Source: Micavibrio sp.
Lineage (GTDB): Bacteria; Pseudomonadota; Alphaproteobacteria; Micavibrionales; UBA2020
Reading direction: 5' to 3'
NCBI GenBank assembly: GCA_028283745.1
Contig: JAPWJZ010000008.1
Location: forward strand, 499,290-563,289
DNA length: 64,000 bases
How positions within the stretch are numbered: position 1 is the stretch's first letter; every line of letters begins with the position of its first letter. Made by a program: the position numbers and the translations under genes. The notes beneath the pieces are model-generated. The model made no database searches. It saw only the letters and a program-made list of their open reading frames with translations, and had not been told where the DNA came from. Of the stretch, positions 43,401-51,600 are shown piece by piece.

Positions 43401-44674
43401 ACCAGCAGCTCACCCGATCCCTCGCGCTTGATGAAGCCCGCGTGCCGCATGCCCTTTTAACCGGCGCTTCGCTCATCAGCGGCCTTTTGGTCCTGTTCCT
43501 TGTCTGGGCGGCTTTCGCCCGGGTGGATGAAATTGCCAGCGCCACGGGGCAGGTTGTGCCCAGTGGCTACATACAGGAAATCCAGCACCCGGATGGCGGC
43601 ATTGTGCGCGAAATTCTGGTGCAGGACGGCGACATGGTGCAAAAAGGCCAGCCGTTGCTGAAGTTTGACCAGACGGCAGCCGATGCCGACCTTGGCCAGA
43701 TGCGCGCCCGCCAGACGGCGCTGCAGCAGGAAGCCAACCGCCTGCGCGCCTATGCAGGCCAGCAGGCGAAGGATGACGGCGGCATGGCCACCGACGCAAA
43801 AGACATTCTTGCCAGCATGGAAGACGCGCGCGCCCAGCAAAAAAGCGTGCTGCGCGACCAGATAGCGCAGAAGGAAAAAGAGCTGCTGGCCGCAGCTTCC
43901 ACCCGGCGCGCGCTTGAAAAGAACGTGGCGCTGAAAAAGCAGGAGAATGATATTTACCAAAGCACGCTGAGAAGCGGCTCCAGCTCCAAGGTCACTGCGC
44001 TTGCGAGCGAGCGGGAGCTGAACCAGCTGCAGGGCCAGCTGGCGGAAGCGCAAAGCCAGGAACGCCGCGCGGCGGATGCGGTGAGTGAATCGCAAAGCCG
44101 CCTTGTGTCGCTGGATGCCGACCTTCGCGAAACGGCCATGAAAAGCCTTGGCGATGTGGAGGGCCAGCTGGCGGAAGTGAACAAGTCGATTGCAAAGCAG
44201 GAAGGCGCCGCCAGCCGCACCACGCTGTTCTCGCCCGTGCATGGGCTTGTGAAGGGGCTGGCGGTGCATACCCTTGGCGCCGTCGTTGAGCCCGGAAAGA
44301 CGCTGATGGAGGTTGTGCCGCTTGGCGAGGCGTTGATTGTGGAGGCGCTGGTGGAGCCCGCCGACGTTGGCAACCTTAAAGCCGGCCAGTCGGTGAAAGT
44401 AAAGGTTTCCGCGTTTGATTCAACGCGCTTTGGCAGCATTATCGGCAAGCTGCAAAGCGTTTCGGCTTCCACCTTCCAGAACAACGAAGGCCATTCGTTT
44501 TACAAGGCCCGCGTTACGCTGGACCGCAACTATGTGGGTGAGGACCCGGAACATAACGTCATCCTGCCCGGCATGACCGTGCAGGCGGGGATTGTGACGG
44601 GTGATAAAACCATTCTGCAATACCTGCTGCGCCCGATTGACAATGTACTGTCGGACTCGTTCCACGAACGGTAG
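43397..44674 (+). CDS. HlyD-family type I secretion adaptor
   Basis: A 425-residue membrane fusion protein: short cytoplasmic N-terminus, one transmembrane helix (about 20-42), first half of the lipoyl domain (GYIQEIQHPDGGIVREILVQ), a long coiled-coil hairpin (about 95-280), the second lipoyl half (TLFSPVHGLVKGLAV) and the beta-barrel with VILPGMTVQAGI. It links the inner-membrane ABC pair to an outer-membrane TolC-type channel. The ATG overlaps the upstream stop. No tolC gene lies in the window. It ends ten bases from the convergent ArsR gene. Confidence 0.93.
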   Translation: MNQQLTRSLALDEARVPHALLTGASLISGLLVLFLVWAAFARVDEIASATGQVVPSGYIQEIQHPDGGIVREILVQDGDMVQKGQPLLKFDQTAADADLGQMRARQTALQQEANRLRAYAGQQAKDDGGMATDAKDILASMEDARAQQKSVLRDQIAQKEKELLAAASTRRALEKNVALKKQENDIYQSTLRSGSSSKVTALASERELNQLQGQLAEAQSQERRAADAVSESQSRLVSLDADLRETAMKSLGDVEGQLAEVNKSIAKQEGAASRTTLFSPVHGLVKGLAVHTLGAVVEPGKTLMEVVPLGEALIVEALVEPADVGNLKAGQSVKVKVSAFDSTRFGSIIGKLQSVSASTFQNNEGHSFYKARVTLDRNYVGEDPEHNVILPGMTVQAGIVTGDKTILQYLLRPIDNVLSDSFHER

Positions 44675-44683
44675 ACGCGGATT

Positions 44684-45007
44684 TTATTCGGGCTTGTTGC
44701 GCTCGGCGGCTATCTTGCGGCTTTCGCTTTTCAACGGGCGGGAGACAGGGCAGACTTCCTGCACAAAGCCGTTGAGCGTGTTGACAAGGCTTTCGCGCAC
44801 AAGGCTGTAGTGGATGAACTGGCCTTTTTTCTCGCCCTTGATCAACCCGGCGTTTTCAAGAATGCTCAGGTGTTTCGACATCGACGGTTTCGACATTTCG
44901 AAACGGTCGGCAATTTCGCCGGCCGTCAGGCTGGTGGCGGAAAGATAGGCCAGAATTTTGCGCCGCACGACCGACGACAGGGCTTCAAAAACTTTATCGC
45001 TGGCCAT
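44684..45007 (-). CDS. ArsR-family transcriptional regulator
   Basis: A 107-residue winged-helix repressor: KVFEALSSVVRRKILAYL, recognition helix in SKPSMSKHLSILENAGLI and wing GEKKGQFIHYSL. It lacks the ELCVCD metal site of SmtB/ArsR sensors and has only one Cys (near 89), so metal sensing is not evident; it may respond to another signal or act with partners. It is divergent from the ABC/DUF3299 operon, and a perfect inverted repeat (45032-45053) between them is the probable operator for both. Confidence 0.9.
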   Translation of the reverse strand: MASDKVFEALSSVVRRKILAYLSATSLTAGEIADRFEMSKPSMSKHLSILENAGLIKGEKKGQFIHYSLVRESLVNTLNGFVQEVCPVSRPLKSESRKIAAERNKPE

Positions 45008-45031
45008 ATTTTGCGCATCCTACAGGCTGAT

Positions 45032-45053
45032 TATTTAGCTTATTAACTAAATA
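45032..45053. promoter_or_regulatory. Candidate ArsR-family operator
   Basis: TATTTAG (45032-45038) and CTAAATA (45047-45053), a perfect 7-base inverted repeat with 8-base spacer, 25 bases upstream of the regulator ATG and upstream of the divergent operon. Confidence 0.6.
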
Positions 45054-45194
45054 TAGCATCCCCCCGCTTTTAAAACAAGGGATGCGGTGTGTATCGTCCG
45101 TTTGTAAGCCGCCAAAACCACGCTGTTTACATGCTGCCTTGCAACCCCTCAAGCCCTTGAAAACCATCAATAACAAATATTGCATATAATAGCG

Positions 45195-45224
45195 TTGCAA
45201 TTGCGAAACCGCGGTTTTTATAAT
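45195..45224 (+). promoter_or_regulatory. Candidate promoter giving a leaderless mRNA
   Basis: TTGCAA (45195-45200), 18 bases, TATAAT (45219-45224). The expected start point, about seven bases on, is the A of the ATG at 45231, which has no ribosome site. Confidence 0.4.
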
Positions 45225-45230
45225 GCAGCC

Positions 45231-45578
45231 ATGAAAACGGCCCGGCAGTATATTTATGCGTTTCTTGTCGCCGCCCTGCTGGTCATCCAGCTGGCGCAGG
45301 CGGCACATTACCGCGTGCATTTTCAGGAACCGGAATACGCAGGCCGTACAGCGCAGCTGGCGGGTGCCGCGAAGGCGCATGATGGCGGCGAACATGCCGG
45401 GCCGGATGACTGCCAGCTTTGCTTCTTCATGAAGTACCTTGGTTTTGCACTACTGGCTGTCGGCTTTACACTGGTGCGCCGACGTGTGTGGCAGGATGTG
45501 GCCCGTGCCACGCTGTTGTTCCGTCGCGGTATTACCATCCGCGCTTACAGCGCAAGGGCTTCCCCTGCAGCGGCTTGA
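45231..45578 (+). CDS. Small exported or membrane protein with C-x2-C motif
   Basis: A 115-residue protein: N-terminal hydrophobic helix (about 7-25, signal or anchor), His-rich stretch (AHYRVHF, KAHDGGEHAGP), DDCQLCFF and a second hydrophobic segment, then a basic tail. It resembles DUF2946-type small proteins of metal-linked loci, but the match is loose. The first gene of the operon with the ABC and DUF3299 genes. ATG 45231 is chosen because upstream codons lie in the promoter region. The His and Cys residues suggest metal binding, which is inference. Confidence 0.6.
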   Translation: MKTARQYIYAFLVAALLVIQLAQAAHYRVHFQEPEYAGRTAQLAGAAKAHDGGEHAGPDDCQLCFFMKYLGFALLAVGFTLVRRRVWQDVARATLLFRRGITIRAYSARASPAAA

Positions 45579-45644
45579 CCTTTTTGCCTGCTGACTTCAT
45601 CTTGTTCATCATTCGACATTTAAAAAGAAAGGGAGTCATTCATC

Positions 45645-46301
45645 ATGACCCTCCTGCAATCACGGGGCTTAGGTGTGGTGCGGCCGTTGTCGCTGCCGCT
45701 ATCCTTCCCCGATATTTCCATTCAAAAAGGCGAGCGTTTGCTGCTGCTGGGGCCGTCCGGTTCCGGCAAAACGACGCTGCTGTCCGTCCTTGCGGGGCTG
45801 CTGGCCCCCACGCAGGGTAACGTTACCTTTAACGGCGAAGATTTTTACAGCATGGCCGCCCGCAAGCGTGACATGGTGCGGGGCAGGTCCTTCGGCTTCG
45901 TCTTCCAGACGCTGCACCTGCTGCCATCGCTTAACCTGCGTCAAAACATCGCCCTCGCTGCCGACATGGCGGGGCTGGATGCCGACCAGGGGCGCATCAG
46001 CGCCATTCTTGAAACTCTCGGCCTTTCCAGCAAGGCGCATCGCAAGCCCGAAGCCCTAAGCCAGGGCGAACAGCAGCGCGCCGCCATTGCCCGCGCCATT
46101 CTGAACCGCCCGGAAATCATCCTGGCAGATGAACCGACATCGGCGCTTGATGATGCCAACGCCAAGGCCGTCATGGAATTGCTGGGCCGTCAGGCGGAAG
46201 ATACCGGCGCGGCATTGCTGATCGCAACGCATGACAGCCGTATCGTTCCCTATTTCAACACTGTCATTCGCCTTGCAACGCAAGCGAAGGAGGCCGCATG
46301 A
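45645..46301 (+). CDS. ABC transporter ATP-binding protein (LolD/MacB-like)
   Basis: A 218-residue ATPase: Walker A GPSGSGKTTLL (about 37), Q-loop FVFQTLHLLP, signature LSQGE in place of LSGGQ, Walker B IILADEPTSALD and H-loop ATHDSR. The type matches LolD/MacB/FtsE ATPases that drive mechanotransmission through FtsX-like permeases rather than classic import. It overlaps the permease gene by four bases. GAAAGGGAG precedes the ATG. Confidence 0.92.
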   Translation: MTLLQSRGLGVVRPLSLPLSFPDISIQKGERLLLLGPSGSGKTTLLSVLAGLLAPTQGNVTFNGEDFYSMAARKRDMVRGRSFGFVFQTLHLLPSLNLRQNIALAADMAGLDADQGRISAILETLGLSSKAHRKPEALSQGEQQRAAIARAILNRPEIILADEPTSALDDANAKAVMELLGRQAEDTGAALLIATHDSRIVPYFNTVIRLATQAKEAA

Positions 46302-47503
46302 ACCCGTTATCCCTCGCTTATGCATCGGTGCGGTCGCGCCGGTTGAATACTTTGCTGTGCGTGCTGGCCTCTGCTGCCGGTATCGCGCTGCTGTGTGCTG
46401 TATTGCTGCTGTCGCGGTCGCTGGAAGGCGGCCTTGCCCGCAACATTGAAGGCGTCGATGTTGTTGTGGGCGCAAAGGGCAGCCCCGTGCAGCTCATCCT
46501 GTCGTCTATTTACCATGCTGATATCCCGACCGGGAATATCGAGCAGGCGGATGCCGAAAAGGTTGAAAAAATGCCGCAGGTCAAAAGCGTCATTCCGGTT
46601 GCGCTGGGCGACAATTACCTGGGCTGGCACATCGTCGGCACGACGAATGATTACATCAGTCTTTATGGCGGCGAATTTTCCGACGGCCGTACCTTTGACA
46701 AACCGTTCGAGGCTGTCGCAGGCGCTTTGACCGGCTTGAAGACGAATGCGGAATTCGCAGGTGTACACGGCCTTGAGGCAGATGGCGATGATATTCACCA
46801 CTTCCACAATTACCTGATTACCGGCGTGCTGAAGCCGACGGGTACGGTGCTTGACCGCCTTATCATCACGTCCGTCGGCAGCGTGCAGCAACTGCACATG
46901 CACCCGGATGCGGATGACCCCGACGGCACGGATGAAATGAAAATCGGCCATCAGGTCACCGCGCTGCTGGTGAAAGTGAAAAGCCCGCTGGCGATTGCAT
47001 CGCTGCCGCGGCTTATCAACCAGCAGTCTGTTATGCAGGCGGCCAGCCCCGCGTTTGAAATGACGCGGCTGGCGCAGCGCATGGGCTTCGGCCGCGATGT
47101 GCTGACGGCTTTGGGCGCGGCCTTCATCGGCCTTTCGGCCCTGATGCTGCTGTCATCCCTGAGCGCCAGCCTTGCGGCGCGGCGTTATGACCTTGGCGTG
47201 ATGCGCGTGCTGGGCGCATCCCCCCTTATGCTGGGGGCGACGGTGGTGGCGGAAGGAATTATCCTGAGCGGTGCGGGCACCGTGCTGGGCCTTCTTGGCG
47301 GGCATGGTTTTGCCTATGCCGTGGCATCGCAGGTGAAAAGCCTGCAGGGCCTTGTGCTGCCGCAGTCTTACCTTTCTCTGAATGTTGCGGATATTGATAT
47401 TCTGCTTATTGGCCTCTTTGTCGGCTTTGCCGCGGGCCTGCTGCCCGCCGTTTCCGCCGGACGGACCGATATTGCCGCCCTGCTGGCAAAGGGGAGGGCG
47501 TAA
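46298..47503 (+). CDS. FtsX-like ABC permease (MacB/LolC type)
   Basis: A 401-residue membrane protein with one N-terminal transmembrane helix (about 18-42), a large periplasmic domain (about 45-260; DVVVGAKGSPVQLILS, then an acidic/His stretch DGDDIHHFHNY and MHPDADD) and three C-terminal helices (about 270-395) with the FtsX-family ARRYDLGVMRVLGAS. It works with the preceding ATPase. The His/Asp-rich loops could bind metal. The same gene order (ABC ATPase, permease, DUF3299) occurs in a zinc-starvation cluster of Pseudomonas aeruginosa (PA4063-PA4066), stated from memory. Confidence 0.88.
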   Translation: MNPLSLAYASVRSRRLNTLLCVLASAAGIALLCAVLLLSRSLEGGLARNIEGVDVVVGAKGSPVQLILSSIYHADIPTGNIEQADAEKVEKMPQVKSVIPVALGDNYLGWHIVGTTNDYISLYGGEFSDGRTFDKPFEAVAGALTGLKTNAEFAGVHGLEADGDDIHHFHNYLITGVLKPTGTVLDRLIITSVGSVQQLHMHPDADDPDGTDEMKIGHQVTALLVKVKSPLAIASLPRLINQQSVMQAASPAFEMTRLAQRMGFGRDVLTALGAAFIGLSALMLLSSLSASLAARRYDLGVMRVLGASPLMLGATVVAEGIILSGAGTVLGLLGGHGFAYAVASQVKSLQGLVLPQSYLSLNVADIDILLIGLFVGFAAGLLPAVSAGRTDIAALLAKGRA

Positions 47504-47535
47504 CTATTTCCCAGGCAAGGCAACAGCAATGGTGG

Positions 47536-48081
47536 GTGACAGGCGGCGCGGCCGTCCTGCTATTGCTGTGCCTTTCCTGGGCCCTGCACGACAATCGCTG
47601 GCATGCTGCAGACCGCAGCGACCGCCAGCAGGTGATTGACCGTATTTTTGGCGGTGCCGCCACTTTCGACCCCAACGCCGCCGATATTCTGGTGGCGGCG
47701 GGGTCGGAGGGTGACGACCTTGACTGGAAGACCCTGTCGCACGTAAAGCTGGATGAAACGAAGGGGCTGGCGGTAAGCCCGCATTTCAAGCCGGATGTGC
47801 TGGCACGCGCCGGTAAATCCGCCATCATCACCGGATATATGTTTCCGCTGCAGGGTATGGAGGGGCAATCGCACTTCCTGCTCAGCGCCTATCCGCCCAG
47901 CTGCCCGTATTGCCTGCCGGGCGGTCCGACCGAGATGATCGACGTGAAGGCGCACGAAAAAATAGAATTCACCAATTCTCCCATTACGCTGCAGGGTACG
48001 CTGCAAGTGCTGCAAAACAGTGCCGAAACCGAAGACGGCTTTATTTACCGGCTGGAAGATGCCGGCAAGGCCGCAAAATGA
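47536..48081 (+). CDS. DUF3299 family periplasmic protein (copy 1)
   Basis: A 181-residue exported protein with an N-terminal hydrophobic anchor (about 4-18) and a DUF3299 domain: DWKTLSHVKLDETKG, ITGYMFPLQG, FLLSAYPPSCPYCLPGGP (C-x2-C) and a final FIYRLEDA. The GTG at 47536 has no ribosome site. An ATT at 47506 in the same frame follows GGGGAGGG (47491-47498) with good spacing and would give an N-terminus with extra basic residues, so the true start may be ATT. It lies directly after the permease gene. Confidence 0.8.
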   Translation: MTGGAAVLLLLCLSWALHDNRWHAADRSDRQQVIDRIFGGAATFDPNAADILVAAGSEGDDLDWKTLSHVKLDETKGLAVSPHFKPDVLARAGKSAIITGYMFPLQGMEGQSHFLLSAYPPSCPYCLPGGPTEMIDVKAHEKIEFTNSPITLQGTLQVLQNSAETEDGFIYRLEDAGKAAK

Positions 48082-48091
48082 AGGATAAATC

Positions 48092-48658
48092 ATGAAAACC
48101 ATTTACGCTTCGTCATGCCTGCGTATTTTTTGCGTGCTGGGCCTTGTGTTCATGACCTGTGCCCTCAGCAAGGCAAAATACACCGTCACCACCACGACCG
48201 TCAGCGGCACCATTACGCCGGATGACAGCGCCGCAGCAGCCCAGCCCGCGGATGAACGCGCCGCGCAGGATGCCTTGCCGAAATCCACCGACAATATGTG
48301 GACGCAGCTGAACAACACCAAGGTGAAGCTCAACGAAAAAACCGGCATGTTCGACATGAACTACGGGGACAGCGTGAAGGCGCTGGCGGGCAAGAAGCTG
48401 GCCATCACCGGTTTCATGCTGCCGCTGGAAGGCGGCGAGACGCAAAAGCATTTTTTGCTGTGCAAGCGCACGCCCACCTGCCCCTTCTGCATGCCGGGCG
48501 GCCCGACCGAGGTGGTCGAGATCTACAGCGAGAAGCCGATCACGTGGATTGACGACATGGTCCGCATCGAGGGCGATTTGACGCTGCTGCCGCCCAATGA
48601 AAACGGCATGCTTTACCAGCTGAAAAACGCAACTGAAGTTAAAATCAGTAAGCCGTGA
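48092..48658 (+). CDS. DUF3299 family periplasmic protein (copy 2)
   Basis: A 188-residue paralogue of the preceding gene: signal peptide (1-28), threonine-rich linker, then MWTQLNNTKVKLNEKTG, ITGFMLPLEG, FLLCKRTPTCPFCMPGGP and a LYQLKNA end. The C-P-F-C motif and an extra Cys nearby suggest a metal or disulphide site. It begins ten bases after copy 1. Its last 14 bases overlap the end of the convergent adhesin gene (48645-52859). Confidence 0.85.
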   Translation: MKTIYASSCLRIFCVLGLVFMTCALSKAKYTVTTTTVSGTITPDDSAAAAQPADERAAQDALPKSTDNMWTQLNNTKVKLNEKTGMFDMNYGDSVKALAGKKLAITGFMLPLEGGETQKHFLLCKRTPTCPFCMPGGPTEVVEIYSEKPITWIDDMVRIEGDLTLLPPNENGMLYQLKNATEVKISKP

Positions 48659-51600
48659 CCGAGAAGATGGTACGCTGGTTATGCGCAATGCCCAGCATAT
48701 CCGCCAGCTGGTCTGAAATCTGGATGATGGGCTTCATGCCGTGCTGGCCTGCGGACCAGCTTGTATCCGGCTGGAAGTCGGCGTTGCCAAAGGTATTCAG
48801 CGTGCTGGTCAGCGCGGATGTTTTAACCGTCAGCGTACCGTTCACATAAGTCACAGTATAGTTTGAAAGCCCCGTGCCAACGGCGTTGCCGGCATAGACG
48901 TTGTAATCGCCGGGCGCTGCATTCAGCAGGCGGCCCGCGCTGCCAAGCGATACGCTATTAACACTATCGCTATTCTTCAGGCCGCTGGTGGTGAATTCGC
49001 GGCCATTGAAAACCAGCGTCTCTCCGAATGCTTTGGTCAGGCTATCCGCCGTCACGGTCAGCGCGGCCTTGCCGACCTGCAGCGTGCCATTCGTATAGTT
49101 GATGGTGTAGTTGGCAAGACCGTTGCCGTTAGCGCTTGCGGCTGTTACTCCATAGGGAGTGCTGCTGGCATTGGCGGTTGCTGCCGCGCCCGCGCTGGCA
49201 AGCGTCACGCCTGTCACGCTGTCAGTGTTCTTAAGGCCGGTGATGGTGTAATCCGTGCTGCCAAAGGTATAGGCATCGCCATAAGTTTTTCCGAGGTTGC
49301 CGACGGCGATGTTGAGGGCGGCGGGGTTAACGGTCAATGTGCCATTCGTATAGGTCAGCGTATAGTTGGAGAGTCCGGTGCCGGTGGCGTTTGACGCGGT
49401 GACGGTATAGGGGCTGCCGCTGACGTTGGCGCTTGCCGCCGCGCCCGCGCTGGCAAGCGTCACGCCTGTCACGCTATCGGTGCCTTTAAGGCCAGTGACC
49501 GCGTAATCTGTGCTGCCAAAGCTATACGTATCGCCATAAGTTTTGGTGAGGTTGCCCGCCGCAATGGTCAGCGCGGCGGGTGTGATGTTCAGGGCTGTTG
49601 CGCTATTGGCATAGGTGAAGCCGTAGCCAAGAGCTGAGGCGAGGCTGCCGCTGGCGTAATTGACGTTGTAATTGCCGACCGCGTTGTACTGGCTATAGGC
49701 GGTGGTGCCGCTTAATGCGCCCGTCACGGTATCTGCCGCTGCATCGCCTGCATTATAGCCCGTCAGCGTATAGGCATAGGCGGAAAGGGCGGGTGCGATG
49801 CTGCCGTAGATGGCGCTGACGGCATTCGGCGTTGCAGTCAGCAGGGGCGTGTAGCGGTAAAGGAAGCCGTTGCCTGTGGTGGCAAGCGTGGGGCAGGCGG
49901 CGCCGTAGGTGCAGGTATAGCGGCGGAAGTTTGAGATAAGCCCGCCCGTTACATCATTCGCGGGTTTGCCGCTATAAACCAGCCAGCGGCCTGCGGGCGT
50001 GCTCAGTGCGGTGCTGCCCGCATTGTTGATGAAGTTTTGGCCTGCGACCAGAATAAGCGCATCCCCCGCGCCTGTGGCGGTCAGCGTTTTGCCGCTGGCG
50101 ATATTCAGGTTGGCGGTTGCCGTGGTGGTTTTGGCAAGTATGTTTTTGGCGGTAAGGGCGCCTACCGTCATCGCGCCTGCGGAAGACAGGTTGATGTTGC
50201 CGGTGCCGGCATTCAGGTTCAGCTTGCCGATATCAAGGCCGCTGCCCGCCGTCATGGTGATGTTGCCGTTATTGGTGGTAATGCCGCCGGTGCTGACGGC
50301 GCTGATCTGGTTGCCGGCGGTCAGCGTCAGGCTGCGGCCAGCGGTGGTGAAGTTAAGGGTGTCGCCCTTCAAGTCAAGCGTGATGTTGTTGGAAGCCTGC
50401 AGCGAAATATCTGCCGTCTGGCTTAACCGTGCAAGGTAGCTGGTGGTGAAAACAGAATAGCCCGTGCTGCTGGTGGCCTTGGCAACTTCGGTGGCGCCGG
50501 TGCCGGGCGCGCTTAACGCCACGTTCCATTTGGCGGACTGGTATTGGTCCAGCAGCGTGCGGGCCGTGTCGCTGAGGGCGGATTTATAAATCATGATGTC
50601 GGAGAACGCGCCGTTTTCATACGAGCCGCGCGTCGGGTCCATTGCGCCGATGTAGAGGTTGGAAGCATAGTTGGGGATGCTGGCGCTGCTTTCCGCGCTG
50701 GTGGCCGCCAGTGCATCGCCGCTATAAAGCTTCACGCGGCTGCCCGCGCTTTGCGTGCCGTCGTACACAACGCCCAGGATATTGGTGGTGCCGTTGGTGT
50801 AGGCGGCGGGGGAATAAAAGCGGTTGTTGGTGCTGTCAATATCCACCGCCAGCTGGTTGCCGGTGTAATAAAACAGGCTGTAGGACTGGTTATTATCCGG
50901 TGAGACGCGTTTTGACAAAATGGGCGTGGGGTTGGCGCCGTCAAGCCCGTAGGCCGTATTGGTGGTGAAGATGCTAAGGCCGCTGGTGCTGTCGAGCGTG
51001 GCGGAATCCGCCACCGTCATCATGTCGTCCGTGCCGTCAAAGCGCAGCACATCTGCCCCGTTCAGGGCGTTGCCGACCCATAGCGGCATGCCGCTGCCGG
51101 TGGCGGTTGCATTGTTGCCTGCGCCGCTTTTATCCGTCCAGCTGCTGGCAAGGCCGCGGTAAACGGCGGCGCTGGTGTAGCTGGTCGAAAGGCTTTCAAC
51201 CGTGGTGATGGTGGTGCCGGAAATGGACGCGACCGTATATGTATCCGCCCCCAGCATGCTGGCGGTGGTGATGGTGCCGGAAGACCCGATGCGGATGCGC
51301 GCGCCGGGCACCAGGCTTGCGGCAATCGAGGCGCTGGTGGTGATGGTTTTGCTGCCGGCAGCGCCGCTTGCTGTTGCTGCAACGGGGCTGTAGGTGAGGG
51401 TGATGGCGCTGCGGTCGTTCGAATCCAGCCACAGGACGAGGGAGGAGGCAAGGTTAATGCTGCCATCCGTCGAGACAAACGCCGGGTCGACGTTGCCGTA
51501 AATGGTAATGTCGGTGGGGTCGAGGAAATAGAGGCCTTTGCTGCCCGCGGGTGCGGTTAAGTCAACATATCCCTGCGCGTCAAGGTAGCCGTGGCCGGAC

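Noticed and set aside
45157-45190. TTGAAA and TATAAT as an alternative promoter before the small metal-type gene
   Set aside because: The spacer is 22 bases, too long for a normal sigma-70 promoter; the TTGCAA/TATAAT pair further on has 18.
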